This document shows, in pieces, positions 1-9,534 of a DNA stretch of 64,000 nucleotides. Source of the stretch: Ustilago trichophora (Eukaryota > Basidiomycota > Ustilaginomycetes > Ustilaginales > Ustilaginaceae); NCBI GenBank assembly GCA_900323505.1, contig OOIN01000043.1, forward strand, positions 620,001 through 684,000. Direction: 5' to 3'. The notes below the pieces were generated by a model. It was given only the letters and a program-made list of their open reading frames with translations, was not told the origin of the DNA and did not search any database. The translations under genes and the position numbers were made by a program. Numbering within the stretch: position 1 is the first letter of the stretch; each line of letters begins with the position of its first letter.

Positions 1-752
1 GAGCTAAAGGCATTACTGCAAGCACTTTGAGCTTTGGTCCTCTTCCTACCGTTGTATCTCTCCCTCTCGTGCAGATTTAAGCTCGGATCTACTGCTTAGT
101 TTCTGAGACAGTCTCAGCCGGGCGCTCTCTATACTCTATCAATGGGAGGGATGACACCGTGTGATTGCGGTGAAAAAGGAGGACAGCTGTGATTTTGAAC
201 TGGACCCTGAGCGGCTGCACCGGACTGGATTTTTGGAAAGTGCAGCTCGCAACTCGCAATAATGCACAACACACCACAACACACCGCACACAGCTCGCTC
301 TCTTTCTCGTCTGTGAGAAATCACACGAGTGCACCTGCCCTTGCAACATGCTTTGCCTCGTATCACCAAACTCCCACTTACTTGCCATTCTTCACCACCC
401 TCAACACTCGAAAGACACCAGCGTCGTTGCACGCCACCTCCATCTCATCTCATCACATACCATCCACCCGCCTCCGAGCCTCGACTCCTTTTCGCACCAC
501 ATTCAGCGCATTGTCACCCAAGCACTAGCCACCCTCCTTCATCTCATCCACTCAGCTAGACTAGACTTCTTCTTGACATCGACAAACGGGCGTTCACAGC
601 AACAATCGCCACTCTCATGCACTTAATGCGTTGCCGCCATTCATCCTTCTTGATGATCGCTACAAGCTAGAATTCGACACAACAGCCATCTCTTTATGGC
701 TGGCGGCTGGCAACTTGCATAGGTTTGGCGCTGCCAGTTGCCTTCCATCACC
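1..752. other. Non-coding stretch upstream of the RhoGEF gene
   Basis: I see no supportable gene here. From about 340 to 600 the plus strand is strongly pyrimidine-rich, with many CATC, CACC and CTTC runs. That composition also precedes other start codons in this window, so this is probably promoter plus transcribed leader of the RhoGEF gene. Small open frames on both strands have no recognisable protein features. Confidence 0.5.
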
Positions 753-3700
753 ATGAAGCGATTCTTCTCTCGCTTCTCCGCAGGTGGACCCACCTCGCCA
801 ACCAAGCCTGCATCAGATGCTCCCTTCGATCGTTCCGAAAAGCAAGACTTGGCCGCACCTTCACCAGCTCCAGCGATTCTTGCTCCGTATAACACTGTCG
901 GGCGAACGAAAGCGCTCGTTGCCAAATTTGAAGCAACCTCTCCAGCACAGCCGGCACCGTCGCATATTTCCACCACTTCGTCTCCCGCGCCACAACTTGA
1001 GATACCCATACCCTCAGCAAAATCGCCACTCTCTGACATACCCCTCGCTCCCTCCGAATATGCTCTTTCTTCTTCGCTTGCTCGATCCGTGCCCAATCGT
1101 GTCCCTGGCTCGAGTCTACCAGCCGATGCCTCCCAAGGTCAAAAGACCGGTACCCTCGGTGTCAGCAGCGAGGCAAAACCTCCACAACAGACGGATCAAG
1201 ACATAGAGCAGCGCCAGCCGAGCTCGGGCAGCCAGACCGCTACCTCCTCAGCGCATGCTAGTAAGACTGTCGCTTTTGCACCCTCCCCTCAGAAGCAGCG
1301 CTCAACATCGCCAGCACAAGTCGGACATCTGCACCGCTTGCCCGCTGCTCAAAGCCTCTCTCGTACCAACTCGAATGACAGCAACCCTTTGATTGGCGGT
1401 AGCAGCTTTGCGCGGCCCACCGCCGCCAGTCAGGCCAGATCCAGAACTTGGACAAGATCTGCAGCAAGCGATGCTAGCCAGCATGTCGCCTCTAGCGGAG
1501 CTCACAGCCTTCGCGAAAAGGGCACATCCAGTCACGCCCGCTCGTCAAAAGCGAGCCATGCTTCCTCAGTCCGCACAACGGCGCGTCGCAGCTATTCGTA
1601 CTCGAGCGGCCCCGCTTCCAGAGATGGCGAACCTTCGGCTGCCGTATCCACATCCTCGGTTGTGGCAAATCGCACCAACGATGCTCCTTTGTCTATCGGA
1701 AGGGGCACCTCACTTGATATTGCGCCTTCCAAAGGCGCTGATGCAGCAGGACCGCTGCAGTTCCCAACTCGCACTTCATTGCCCATGCGCATGAGCTACT
1801 CTGGCTCCACCAACAGTCGACCAGCAAGTCGGAGGAGCAGCGTCGATCCCACTTCACCCACCGGCTCCAATGAGCCCGTCGTCTTTCCACACTCTGGCGT
1901 TGGTGCTTCCCGGTCTTTTGGCTTTCCGACCTGGAGCGAGATGACGCATGAGGAGCTCGTTCGAAATCTCGGTCCAAGGGAGAGGACACGCCAAGAGGTC
2001 CTGTGGGAGATTGTGGCGAGTGAAGAGCGCTACGTTACCGAACTCGAAAAAGCAAAGGAGATCTACATTGATGCCCTCATTCATCCAGAGCACTTTGATC
2101 CCGAGCGCGTTCTGCCACCAGCATTGACATCGACCACAACTTCACCGATCGATGCTCCTGCATCAAGAGACTGGTCCTCGACGCCCCAATCCGCGCTCTT
2201 GTCGCATGGTAGCTCCATTGCCGATCCTTCCAGTCTCAAGGCTGGCGCACCAGCTAGCTCAAATGGTGACCTCCCTATCGCTGCTCGCTTCATGTCAAGC
2301 GTCTCTACCGGCAAGGGTACGGCCACTGATACATCCAGTAGGGGATCACAGTCGCAATGGGCCGCACAGCATGCAGCGGGTGCCCGTAGTCCATATTCTG
2401 TTGGGCTTGGCAATGTTTCTGCATCGGATAATACAACAGCAAGACCAGGGTTGGCGCCGAATCGCATAGATGCAGCCTACGGTCTCGGTCTTGGTCTTGG
2501 TACCACAGCTACACGTGATCGCAGCGCAGCGGCCTACATGAACGTACCAGTCGCATCCAAAGGCAAGGGCAAAGTGTCCAAGGCGCAAAAGCTGCGCAGC
2601 CTTGCAGGAAAGACGAATAGCGATGCCGACCCCCTCCGGCTCTCCGTGTCACTGCCACCTTCCCTTCGTGAGGTCCTCATCGCCATGTCCGAGGGCCTCG
2701 TCGAAGCACACGGTTTGCTCTCGGACGCACTGAAAGCACGATACGAAGAGCAATGGCCCTTGGTCCGCAGCCTCGCCGACGTCTTCATGAAGTACTCACA
2801 CATCCTCGAACACTACGCTAACTACGTCTGCCACCTCCAACGAGCCATGGAGGAGTTGGAAGAGGCAGCGCTCATGGAGCGCGCTTTCCGAGGTAAGCGA
2901 CTCAAGAAGGAACGTCTCAGCAACACGGTCGGGCTTGGACGCACAGTTGCAGCTCTAGAAGCTTGTGCGGCGGAACAGGGCTATGCCGGTCTGTCGATTT
3001 TTGCATCCATGCCGTTCCAGCGTTTGCTCAAGTATCCGCTGCTCTTCCAGAATCTTCTCTTTCACACCGACCCTTCGACGCATGAGTTCGAAAGCACCGT
3101 TGCTATGGTGGTTGAAGTCGAACGTCTCGTGCGCTCGATCGAAGACGAGAAGGTCAATGCCGAGGAGAGGGACAAGACACGTGATGTCTTCGCTCGCATC
3201 GATGGTATTACCGACCGTCAGGTGCTGCGACCCAGGCCAGACAGGATGCTAGTCGAAGAGAGGGCTCTCTACGATGAGCATGCGCGCAGGACACTCTCCG
3301 AGTCGGCGCCAAAGGATGGGCGTGGCGATGTATACGCGTCTGACAGCGAAGGAGGGGAGAGCGGTACCGAGAGCAACAGCCAAAGAGGCGGCCGATGGAG
3401 CAACTCGAACCAATCTGGACTGCGTGCGGCTCTGCGAAACAAACGGTCTTATCGACGACTCTCAGACTTCTTATCATCCGAGGATGCCGGCAGTGGCTCT
3501 TCAAAGGCACCAACCATGGGGAGTAAAAAGGATCTCTGGGTGGTCCGCTTCTCCGACGTCGAGATCAAGTGCCAACGTATTGGCGTAACAGCTTTGCCCA
3601 TGGTCAGCACTGCCGCTCTCCGCAACGCTGATACTGAGGATCTGGAAGCGACCGACTTTACCGCCCGCAGCAAGGACAGTCGGGAGCGCCTCAAGGCACT

Positions 3701-4517
3701 TCGCAACACAACACTGCGGGCCAAGACACGCAACTTGTACAAGTTTGTCTCGGTTGTCGCGTGGCGCCATGCAGCGGCGCGCAATGCGGATGGCGTGAAG
3801 GAAGGCTTGGCTGATGGTCTGCCGACCTCGCATGAGGTGGACGAGGAGGAGGACGAGGACGATGACGATGGGGACAGTATCAGTAGTGGGGATAGCAGCG
3901 CGAGCAGTAGCAGCTCTTCTGGCAGCAGCGATGGTGTTGGTGGTCAGGCAGGGTCAGAGAAGTATATCCGGTCGACAAAACTCTCCTTCACCTACTGGGG
4001 GGATCGCATTGAGCCTAGTCGTGCGCTCGCTGGCGTCCAAACGAACAGCACATCCACCGGCCAACCCAAAGCAAATGCAGGAGACAGAAAGGCACGAACC
4101 TCACAACGTCACTCGGCAGCATCGACCGACTCGGCCGTGACAACAGCAACCACATCCACCTCTGACGCCTCTCGCTCGGCCAGACAGCCACGATGGAGCA
4201 CTCCGCACGGCAGCCGTTCCAATCGTCCAACCGCCGCAAAGGCTGGCATCTCTGGCCGGCTGTCCGAGCCTCTGGCATCCACTTCGATGGTGAGCGCCCC
4301 AGAGCCGATGCAAACCGCAGTGGCACAGATGCACGCCAGGCAAAGGAACGAGAAATTTGGCGCTCGTCTGCGGAGTTCTGTAGCCAACGGTAATGCGGGT
4401 GCGAGTATAGGCGAGGTCGGGGCAGGTGGATCCCACGTGTCGGTCAACCTTGCCGATACATCAGCGGGAGGTGGGCTGAGAAGAGGCAGTGCCAGTGCGG
4501 GTGTTAGAGATGGTTGA
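753..4517 (+). CDS. Rho-family guanine nucleotide exchange factor (DH-PH type)
   Basis: This 1254-aa protein should activate a Rho/Cdc42-type GTPase, acting on cell polarity or the cytoskeleton. The DH domain begins near residue 410 (RQEVLWEIVASEERYVTELE). It is interrupted by about 165 Ser/Ala/Gly-rich residues and resumes around 624-806 with the conserved helix MPFQRLLKYPLLFQNLLFHT, typical of DH region 3. A PH-like segment follows (KKDLWVVRFSDVEIKCQRIG, then LYKFVSVVAWR), also with insertions. An acidic/Ser tract (DEEEDEDDDDGDS) lies near residue 1030. The N-terminal 400 and C-terminal 180 residues are low complexity. The start is the ATG at 753 in context CATCACCATGA; the frame extends upstream only through a TTG. 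The family call is firm. The target GTPase and named orthologue cannot be told from sequence. Confidence 0.88.
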   Translation: MKRFFSRFSAGGPTSPTKPASDAPFDRSEKQDLAAPSPAPAILAPYNTVGRTKALVAKFEATSPAQPAPSHISTTSSPAPQLEIPIPSAKSPLSDIPLAPSEYALSSSLARSVPNRVPGSSLPADASQGQKTGTLGVSSEAKPPQQTDQDIEQRQPSSGSQTATSSAHASKTVAFAPSPQKQRSTSPAQVGHLHRLPAAQSLSRTNSNDSNPLIGGSSFARPTAASQARSRTWTRSAASDASQHVASSGAHSLREKGTSSHARSSKASHASSVRTTARRSYSYSSGPASRDGEPSAAVSTSSVVANRTNDAPLSIGRGTSLDIAPSKGADAAGPLQFPTRTSLPMRMSYSGSTNSRPASRRSSVDPTSPTGSNEPVVFPHSGVGASRSFGFPTWSEMTHEELVRNLGPRERTRQEVLWEIVASEERYVTELEKAKEIYIDALIHPEHFDPERVLPPALTSTTTSPIDAPASRDWSSTPQSALLSHGSSIADPSSLKAGAPASSNGDLPIAARFMSSVSTGKGTATDTSSRGSQSQWAAQHAAGARSPYSVGLGNVSASDNTTARPGLAPNRIDAAYGLGLGLGTTATRDRSAAAYMNVPVASKGKGKVSKAQKLRSLAGKTNSDADPLRLSVSLPPSLREVLIAMSEGLVEAHGLLSDALKARYEEQWPLVRSLADVFMKYSHILEHYANYVCHLQRAMEELEEAALMERAFRGKRLKKERLSNTVGLGRTVAALEACAAEQGYAGLSIFASMPFQRLLKYPLLFQNLLFHTDPSTHEFESTVAMVVEVERLVRSIEDEKVNAEERDKTRDVFARIDGITDRQVLRPRPDRMLVEERALYDEHARRTLSESAPKDGRGDVYASDSEGGESGTESNSQRGGRWSNSNQSGLRAALRNKRSYRRLSDFLSSEDAGSGSSKAPTMGSKKDLWVVRFSDVEIKCQRIGVTALPMVSTAALRNADTEDLEATDFTARSKDSRERLKALRNTTLRAKTRNLYKFVSVVAWRHAAARNADGVKEGLADGLPTSHEVDEEEDEDDDDGDSISSGDSSASSSSSSGSSDGVGGQAGSEKYIRSTKLSFTYWGDRIEPSRALAGVQTNSTSTGQPKANAGDRKARTSQRHSAASTDSAVTTATTSTSDASRSARQPRWSTPHGSRSNRPTAAKAGISGRLSEPLASTSMVSAPEPMQTAVAQMHARQRNEKFGARLRSSVANGNAGASIGEVGAGGSHVSVNLADTSAGGGLRRGSASAGVRDG

Positions 4518-5452
4518 AGCGTCGAGTGGTCATGCGGTGTTGGCAAATGTTGCTTATTCTTTTGGTGCTACTGTACCATGAAATCAGTCTTGATACCGTG
4601 CTTTTTCGTATGTGCGTGTGATCACCGTGCGCCGAACGAGCTACCACACTCCAAAGCCACAAGCAACATCAGCTGCAATGTGTGCAAGAAGGTCCGTTGA
4701 AGCGGGACGTCACCGTGGGCCAAAGGCGACTTGAAGGATGCCATTCTACGGAAAGTGAAGCTCGCCAGAAACCATCTTGAAACGAAATTTAAGCGTAGTT
4801 TCCTTTTCGCTTTGCTGCGGGCGGTGCTATGAAAAGTCAGAAGGATGACGGCACGGAGTTTCAAATCGACAGCGGCTTCTCTGTGCGTGATTTAGAAACC
4901 TCTGATATTGTGCCCAAAATCAAGGATGACGGGTTGTGCATTCCTGACGTTGAGAATAAAGTGAGACCAGTGTGCACACCTTGCATATCGCTTTGAATTT
5001 CCTTTGCTCACGAGCAGACTGACGGTTGACTGTCGTAAGTGTGAAGTCTGCAAACTTGCGTACAGTCTTTGGCAGGTGTTGAGCTCATGCCAAGGTGAGT
5101 AGAGGTTGGGAGAGGAGGACGTTGGTGCGTCACAGGTGTTGCGGGCGCTTGGCGAGATAAACCTGGCTGGCTGTTGGTGCGGTTGGTCCTCCACTTTATA
5201 GGCTGCTGCGTGTCGAACCACCGCCCCTTGCGCTTAGCTTGCAGAGTGACGGTGTCGAAGGTTATAACCCTCTACCTCTAGCCTTGTGCAACCCTACGCT
5301 TCTTCCCTCTAGATACCTCGTACAGTAGTGGTCGGTAGGCAGGCAGACTGGGCTGCAAGGTTCCATATCCCCACCCATTGTCCTTCATTTCCATCTCGAC
5401 GTCCTTCCCGCCACTACCGCCACATCGCCAATTTCGTTCGACTCATCCCACC
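4518..5452. other. Intergenic region between RhoGEF and the 585-aa protein
   Basis: No gene is supportable. It holds the 3' end of the RhoGEF transcript and the promoter/leader of the next gene. TACTGTA lies at 4569-4575 and TACAGTA at 5321-5327, two members of the recurrent non-coding 7-mer described in the findings. The last 70 bases before 5453 are pyrimidine-rich, like a leader. Confidence 0.5.
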
Positions 5453-7210
5453 ATGATGCAGATCGAAAGGATCCGCGCGGGAAACCTTCCGCCGAGAGCG
5501 GAGTCGAGCGCTTCCTCGTACCATACCACATTGGACCGTTTCGCTACACCGACCGACTCGGTTGAATCGTTGGCGTCCTCCTCGCCCTCCCTATCGCATG
5601 AGCAGGACGACCAGGCATCATCCCCGCCATCATCGCCCGAGCTCGAATACGAGATCATCAAGAGACGAAGAGAAGGCACTGCGCTCGTCATCCAGCATCC
5701 GACCCTGGTCAACTTTGTTCCAACTTCCGACATCCAAACTGCAGTGAGGGTACTGCCGGACTGCGTGGTCATCGACACCATCTTGCCGCCAACTGCTACG
5801 CTCAGAGCTAGTGATCTTGCTCGCCGCCCACCGCAGACCGAGCTGCAGAGGATCGAAGGACAGAAACCCGCCAAATTTGACGCAGCCGAACTGCTGGAGA
5901 AGCACAAAGCAGAGCTCTACCAGACGCTGACAACCAAGCTGACCGAGAATTATGACCCGACGGGAAGCATCAAAGAGGAGATCTTTACCACTTTGACCCA
6001 GCTGACTAGGTTCCCTGATCCAAAGGGGACGAACAAATCGCAGTACACGGAAGGCCAATGTCCTTGCATTTGCTGTGAGATGGGATGCAGTAACCCTCTC
6101 GAGCCCTATAGTGCCTCTACGCAGACGACATCGATTGGAACATCGAATATCTCCTCGCCCACGTTATCTACCACGCACACCAGGTCTGCGAGTGCGCAGC
6201 CGCTGTACTCGTTCTTGGAGATGACGGAGGCTCCTTCGACCAGGCCAGACTCGATGGGGGGTATCAAAGGTGGTGCTGGACGCTCAAAAAACAGATTTGG
6301 CTTCCTGTCGTTTGGGCGATTCGGCCGTTCGCGCTCGCAGATGGATCTGGCCTCTTCGACGGGCTCGAAGAGCAAACACATCTCGATGACCGGCTTGCCC
6401 GTACCCGCACCTGCACTTCCTGAAACAGTCACTGGTCAAGTCGTGCCCCCGCGAAGCGTGCCGAGCCTCTCGCGATCCTTTTCGGACCTAGTTCGCAGGC
6501 GAAGGAAGAAGCACATGGCTGGCGCATTGGGCGAAGCCTCACCTGCCATTCCACCCGCAACCTCTTCGATGGCTCAAGGCGATCTGAAGGCGAGCAAGAG
6601 CCTGGATGTCGAGACCCTACATCTGCCCACCCGTTCATCATCGCAGACCAACCTCGCGAGCAGCTCACGAATTGCTGCTGCTCCCGGCCGATACTCGCTA
6701 GATAGCGCTCGGGTGGATACACCTTTCGAGGGTCCCAAGCCACCACCACGTCGAAGCAGCAAGATGTACGCCATTGTCAGTCGTAAACCCGTCCCACAGC
6801 TCAACGCTTCTTCGAGCACGGGAAGCCTGGATAGGAATGGATCACGGACCCTTCCCGCTACGATTCCACGCAGTGGAAGAAGTGCGTACGGGATCGGTCA
6901 GATTGTCGAGGAAGATGAAGGGTTTGATGATAGAATGCTCTACAGCGACGCTGGGAGGAACAATGTGAGCCTCTCGAGGAGGCAATCGGCTCTGATCTCT
7001 GATTTTGAGCCCTTATCGAATGGTTCGCTCTACGAAAACCACCCGGCCGATGCTTCAAGTTCAGAGCTGCGCAGTAATGGGGACGTGAATATAGCGCAAC
7101 GATGGGGCTTCAGAAGTATACGGACGGATCGATCCGTTGATCCCAACATCCCGGCTACCGCCAAACCATTGGGGATTGGGGAGGAAACTCAAATCGGCGT
7201 AGCCATCTGA
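5453..7210 (+). CDS. Hypothetical disordered protein with a cysteine cluster (585 aa)
   Basis: I do not recognise a family. The best-ordered part is residues about 60-215, with hydrophobic/charged periodicity (LEYEIIKRRREGTALVIQHP) and predicted helix (AAELLEKHKAELYQTLTTKL). It ends in a tight cysteine cluster, C203, C205, C207, C208 and C212 (CPCICCEMGC), which could bind metal. After residue 220 the protein is Ser/Arg-rich, with repeated basic-Ser motifs such as RSRSQMDLASS and SLSRSFSDLVRRRRKKH that look like kinase or 14-3-3 sites. The start is the first ATG of an ATGATG pair in context CCCACCATGATG; the upstream frame contains only a TTG. Long open frame and coding-like composition support a real gene. 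Confidence 0.75.
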   Translation: MMQIERIRAGNLPPRAESSASSYHTTLDRFATPTDSVESLASSSPSLSHEQDDQASSPPSSPELEYEIIKRRREGTALVIQHPTLVNFVPTSDIQTAVRVLPDCVVIDTILPPTATLRASDLARRPPQTELQRIEGQKPAKFDAAELLEKHKAELYQTLTTKLTENYDPTGSIKEEIFTTLTQLTRFPDPKGTNKSQYTEGQCPCICCEMGCSNPLEPYSASTQTTSIGTSNISSPTLSTTHTRSASAQPLYSFLEMTEAPSTRPDSMGGIKGGAGRSKNRFGFLSFGRFGRSRSQMDLASSTGSKSKHISMTGLPVPAPALPETVTGQVVPPRSVPSLSRSFSDLVRRRRKKHMAGALGEASPAIPPATSSMAQGDLKASKSLDVETLHLPTRSSSQTNLASSSRIAAAPGRYSLDSARVDTPFEGPKPPPRRSSKMYAIVSRKPVPQLNASSSTGSLDRNGSRTLPATIPRSGRSAYGIGQIVEEDEGFDDRMLYSDAGRNNVSLSRRQSALISDFEPLSNGSLYENHPADASSSELRSNGDVNIAQRWGFRSIRTDRSVDPNIPATAKPLGIGEETQIGVAI

Positions 7211-7638
7211 GTAGGAAGGGATGATGATCAGTCACCGCTTTCGGCTTATCCGCAAGACCTTTCGGGTGTTCCGACTTGGCTGTACCACGCGAAAGCGATT
7301 CCTTATTGCCAGCACCTCAACGATACCGTCTGCTGATATCATTCAGCTTTGTCCAGCCGCACGCCCAACACGCTTTGTTTACTTAAAACAACACACGAGA
7401 CAGCTTTTGATATTGTCCAGTCTCTTTTGGTCAAGAAAAAGAATAATGCGTATGATGACCGAGTGAATTTTTACTGTCGACATGAGCCCGGAGATGCTGA
7501 GCAGAACAAACCAAACTGAAAACGAAAACAGAAGTAACTATGGTCGACCCAGAAGTCAACCTTTTTCCCCTTAGAGATGAACAAATATAGATGGGGTGCA
7601 GTGCTGACTGCCATTTTATCAAGAACCTTGTAGATACA
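7211..7638. other. Convergent 3' intergenic region
   Basis: This 428 bp gap lies between the 3' ends of the 585-aa protein gene (plus) and malic enzyme (minus). It is A/T-richer than its neighbours, as expected for untranslated ends. I see no gene or repeat in it. Confidence 0.5.
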
Positions 7639-9534
7639 TTAAGCATCTTCGTGAGTGTCGTACTTGGGAGACCACATCTCACCCTGGACCCACTCGCGGA
7701 GCTGCTCCTCGTCCATGGCAGCCGTCTTGCCACCGTCGCGAGCGACGCCCTGCTTGATGGCCATCTGGATGCAGCGAACAGCAATGTCGCGCGAGATCTC
7801 ACGAATCCTCTCGGTGTTGGGATACAGACGTCCCTCAGCGCGCTCTTCGTCATTGAGGGCATCCGAAAGGGCCAGAGCCGACTCGGTGATCATCTCGTTA
7901 GTGACACGGTCAGCCTTGCAGAGAGCAGCGCAGAGACCAATACCGGGGAAGACGAGGAAGTTGTTGCCCTGGCCGGGAATCATGCGCTTGCCAGTGGGCG
8001 ACTGACCTGCCTCGATCTCGGGGAATGGCGAACCGGCAGCGAACAGAACGCGGCCCTCGGTGAACTTGACAGCCTCCTCAAAGGTGCACTCCGAGTTGTC
8101 GGTGGGGTTCGAGAGCGGGAAGATGATGGGTCGCTTGTTGAGCGTGGTCATCTTGCGAATGACCTGCTCGTCAAAGGTGCCCTTAACAGTCGAAAGACCG
8201 AGGATGGCAGTGGGCTTGACGTAGTCGATGATCTCGGCGAGATTCTTGATCTGCTTGCCGGCGTTGTCGTCGCGGGCGAAGAAGACCTTGTGCTCCTGTA
8301 GCTTGTCTCCACGGTCCTTGGTGACCAGACCCTTGGAGTCGGTAATGTAAATGCGCTCGCGAGCCTCGTCCTCGGAGAGACCCTGGCGGGTAAAGAACGA
8401 CATGAGCTGCTTGCCGACACCGACAGCGGCCGAACCGGCACCGGCCATGAGGATGCGGTGGTCGTGCAGAGGACGACCGCTCTCCTTGGAAGCGATGCGG
8501 GCGGCGTTGGTGAAACCAGCAAGAATCACACTGCCAGTACCCTGAATGTCGTCGTTGAACATAGGGTACTTGTCCTGGTAGCGCTCGAGGAAGCGGAAGG
8601 CGTTCTCCGAGGTGAAGTCCTCAAACTGGATGATGAGGTTGGGATATCTGGAGTGAAGAGCATCCATGACCTCGTCCATGAACTCGATGTACTCTTCGGT
8701 GCCTGCACGCTCGCGACGGAGACCCAGGTAGAGGGGGTCCTCGAGATTCTTCTTGTTGTTGGTACCAAGGTCAACGACGATGGGTAGGGTGGCGCGGGGG
8801 TGGATACCGGCACCGGCAACGTAGAGCGAGAGCTTGCCGATCGAGATACCCTGACCGTTCCATCCGAGGTCACCGAGACCAAGGATACGCGAGCCGTCGG
8901 TGATGACAGCAATTCGTGGGGAGCCAGCGGGGACAGGCCAGTTCTCAACGATACTGGCGATTTTGCCCTTGTCCTCGAGCGAAATGGAGAGACCTTCGGG
9001 CCTTCGGTAGATGTGAGAGAACTTCTGGCACGCCTCACCGACGGTAGGGGTGTAGATGAGAGGGAGAATTTCTTCCTTGTTGGCAAGGATTGTGGCGTAA
9101 TAGAGACGAGTGTTGGTCTGTCTAAGCGAAGCGAGCATTACGTGCTTTTCGAGAGGAGTCGACTTGCTGCGGAGCTGGTGCAGGACACGCAGGACTTGTG
9201 TGTTGAGGCTCTGCTTGGCAGGAGGGAGGAGGCCGCGGAGGCCGAGCTGGTCACGCTTCTCATATGAAAAGCCAGTGTCTTGATTTGGAAATGGATCGGA
9301 GATAATGCGATGGTTAGCCAGCTGATTCGATCTTGTGGACGATGTAGAAAACGATGCGGCAGAAGTCTTGCGCGATGAGCGCTGTCGCGAGCCACTGTGG
9401 AAGGGGGATGCAGGAGATGCGTGGCTAGCAACCGATGGTCCGGCGATGGCATTCACCATCCCTACGGGATGGTACCATTCTGCTGATGCACAACAAAGCC
9501 TGCTGCCTATGGACCGATGTGATGAGCGGAGCAT
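7639..9534 (-). CDS. Malic enzyme, mitochondrial-type isoform (631 aa)
   Basis: Oxidatively decarboxylates malate to pyruvate using NAD or NADP. Family motifs run in order: KRDQLGLRGLLPPA, IYTPTVGEACQKF (catalytic Tyr), VITDGSRILGLGDLG, VVDLGTNN, the metal-binding block EDFTSENAFRFLE with FNDDIQGTGSV, the nucleotide fold ILMAGAGSAAVGVGKQL, and PLSNPTD and GQGNNFLVFPG near the C-terminus. This form starts at the only in-frame ATG upstream of the catalytic part (9534). Its first 80 residues (MLRSSHRSIGSRLCC onward) are rich in Arg/Ser and poor in acids, like a mitochondrial presequence. The C-terminus DTHEDA is not a peroxisomal signal. A second first exon lies 1.9 kb upstream and is listed separately. 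The enzyme call is near certain; cofactor preference is not visible. Confidence 0.95.
   Translation of the reverse strand: MLRSSHRSIGSRLCCASAEWYHPVGMVNAIAGPSVASHASPASPFHSGSRQRSSRKTSAASFSTSSTRSNQLANHRIISDPFPNQDTGFSYEKRDQLGLRGLLPPAKQSLNTQVLRVLHQLRSKSTPLEKHVMLASLRQTNTRLYYATILANKEEILPLIYTPTVGEACQKFSHIYRRPEGLSISLEDKGKIASIVENWPVPAGSPRIAVITDGSRILGLGDLGWNGQGISIGKLSLYVAGAGIHPRATLPIVVDLGTNNKKNLEDPLYLGLRRERAGTEEYIEFMDEVMDALHSRYPNLIIQFEDFTSENAFRFLERYQDKYPMFNDDIQGTGSVILAGFTNAARIASKESGRPLHDHRILMAGAGSAAVGVGKQLMSFFTRQGLSEDEARERIYITDSKGLVTKDRGDKLQEHKVFFARDDNAGKQIKNLAEIIDYVKPTAILGLSTVKGTFDEQVIRKMTTLNKRPIIFPLSNPTDNSECTFEEAVKFTEGRVLFAAGSPFPEIEAGQSPTGKRMIPGQGNNFLVFPGIGLCAALCKADRVTNEMITESALALSDALNDEERAEGRLYPNTERIREISRDIAVRCIQMAIKQGVARDGGKTAAMDEEQLREWVQGEMWSPKYDTHEDA

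Noticed and set aside
7591..8301. 236-codon plus-strand frame antisense to malic enzyme
   Set aside because: Shadow of the malic enzyme C-terminal half; composition is the mirror of that gene's codon use.
9279..9534. Treating the mitochondrial N-terminus as purely intronic and the upstream exon as the only start
   Set aside because: The segment encodes a good presequence in frame with a family-like DPFPNQ end, so I kept both forms.
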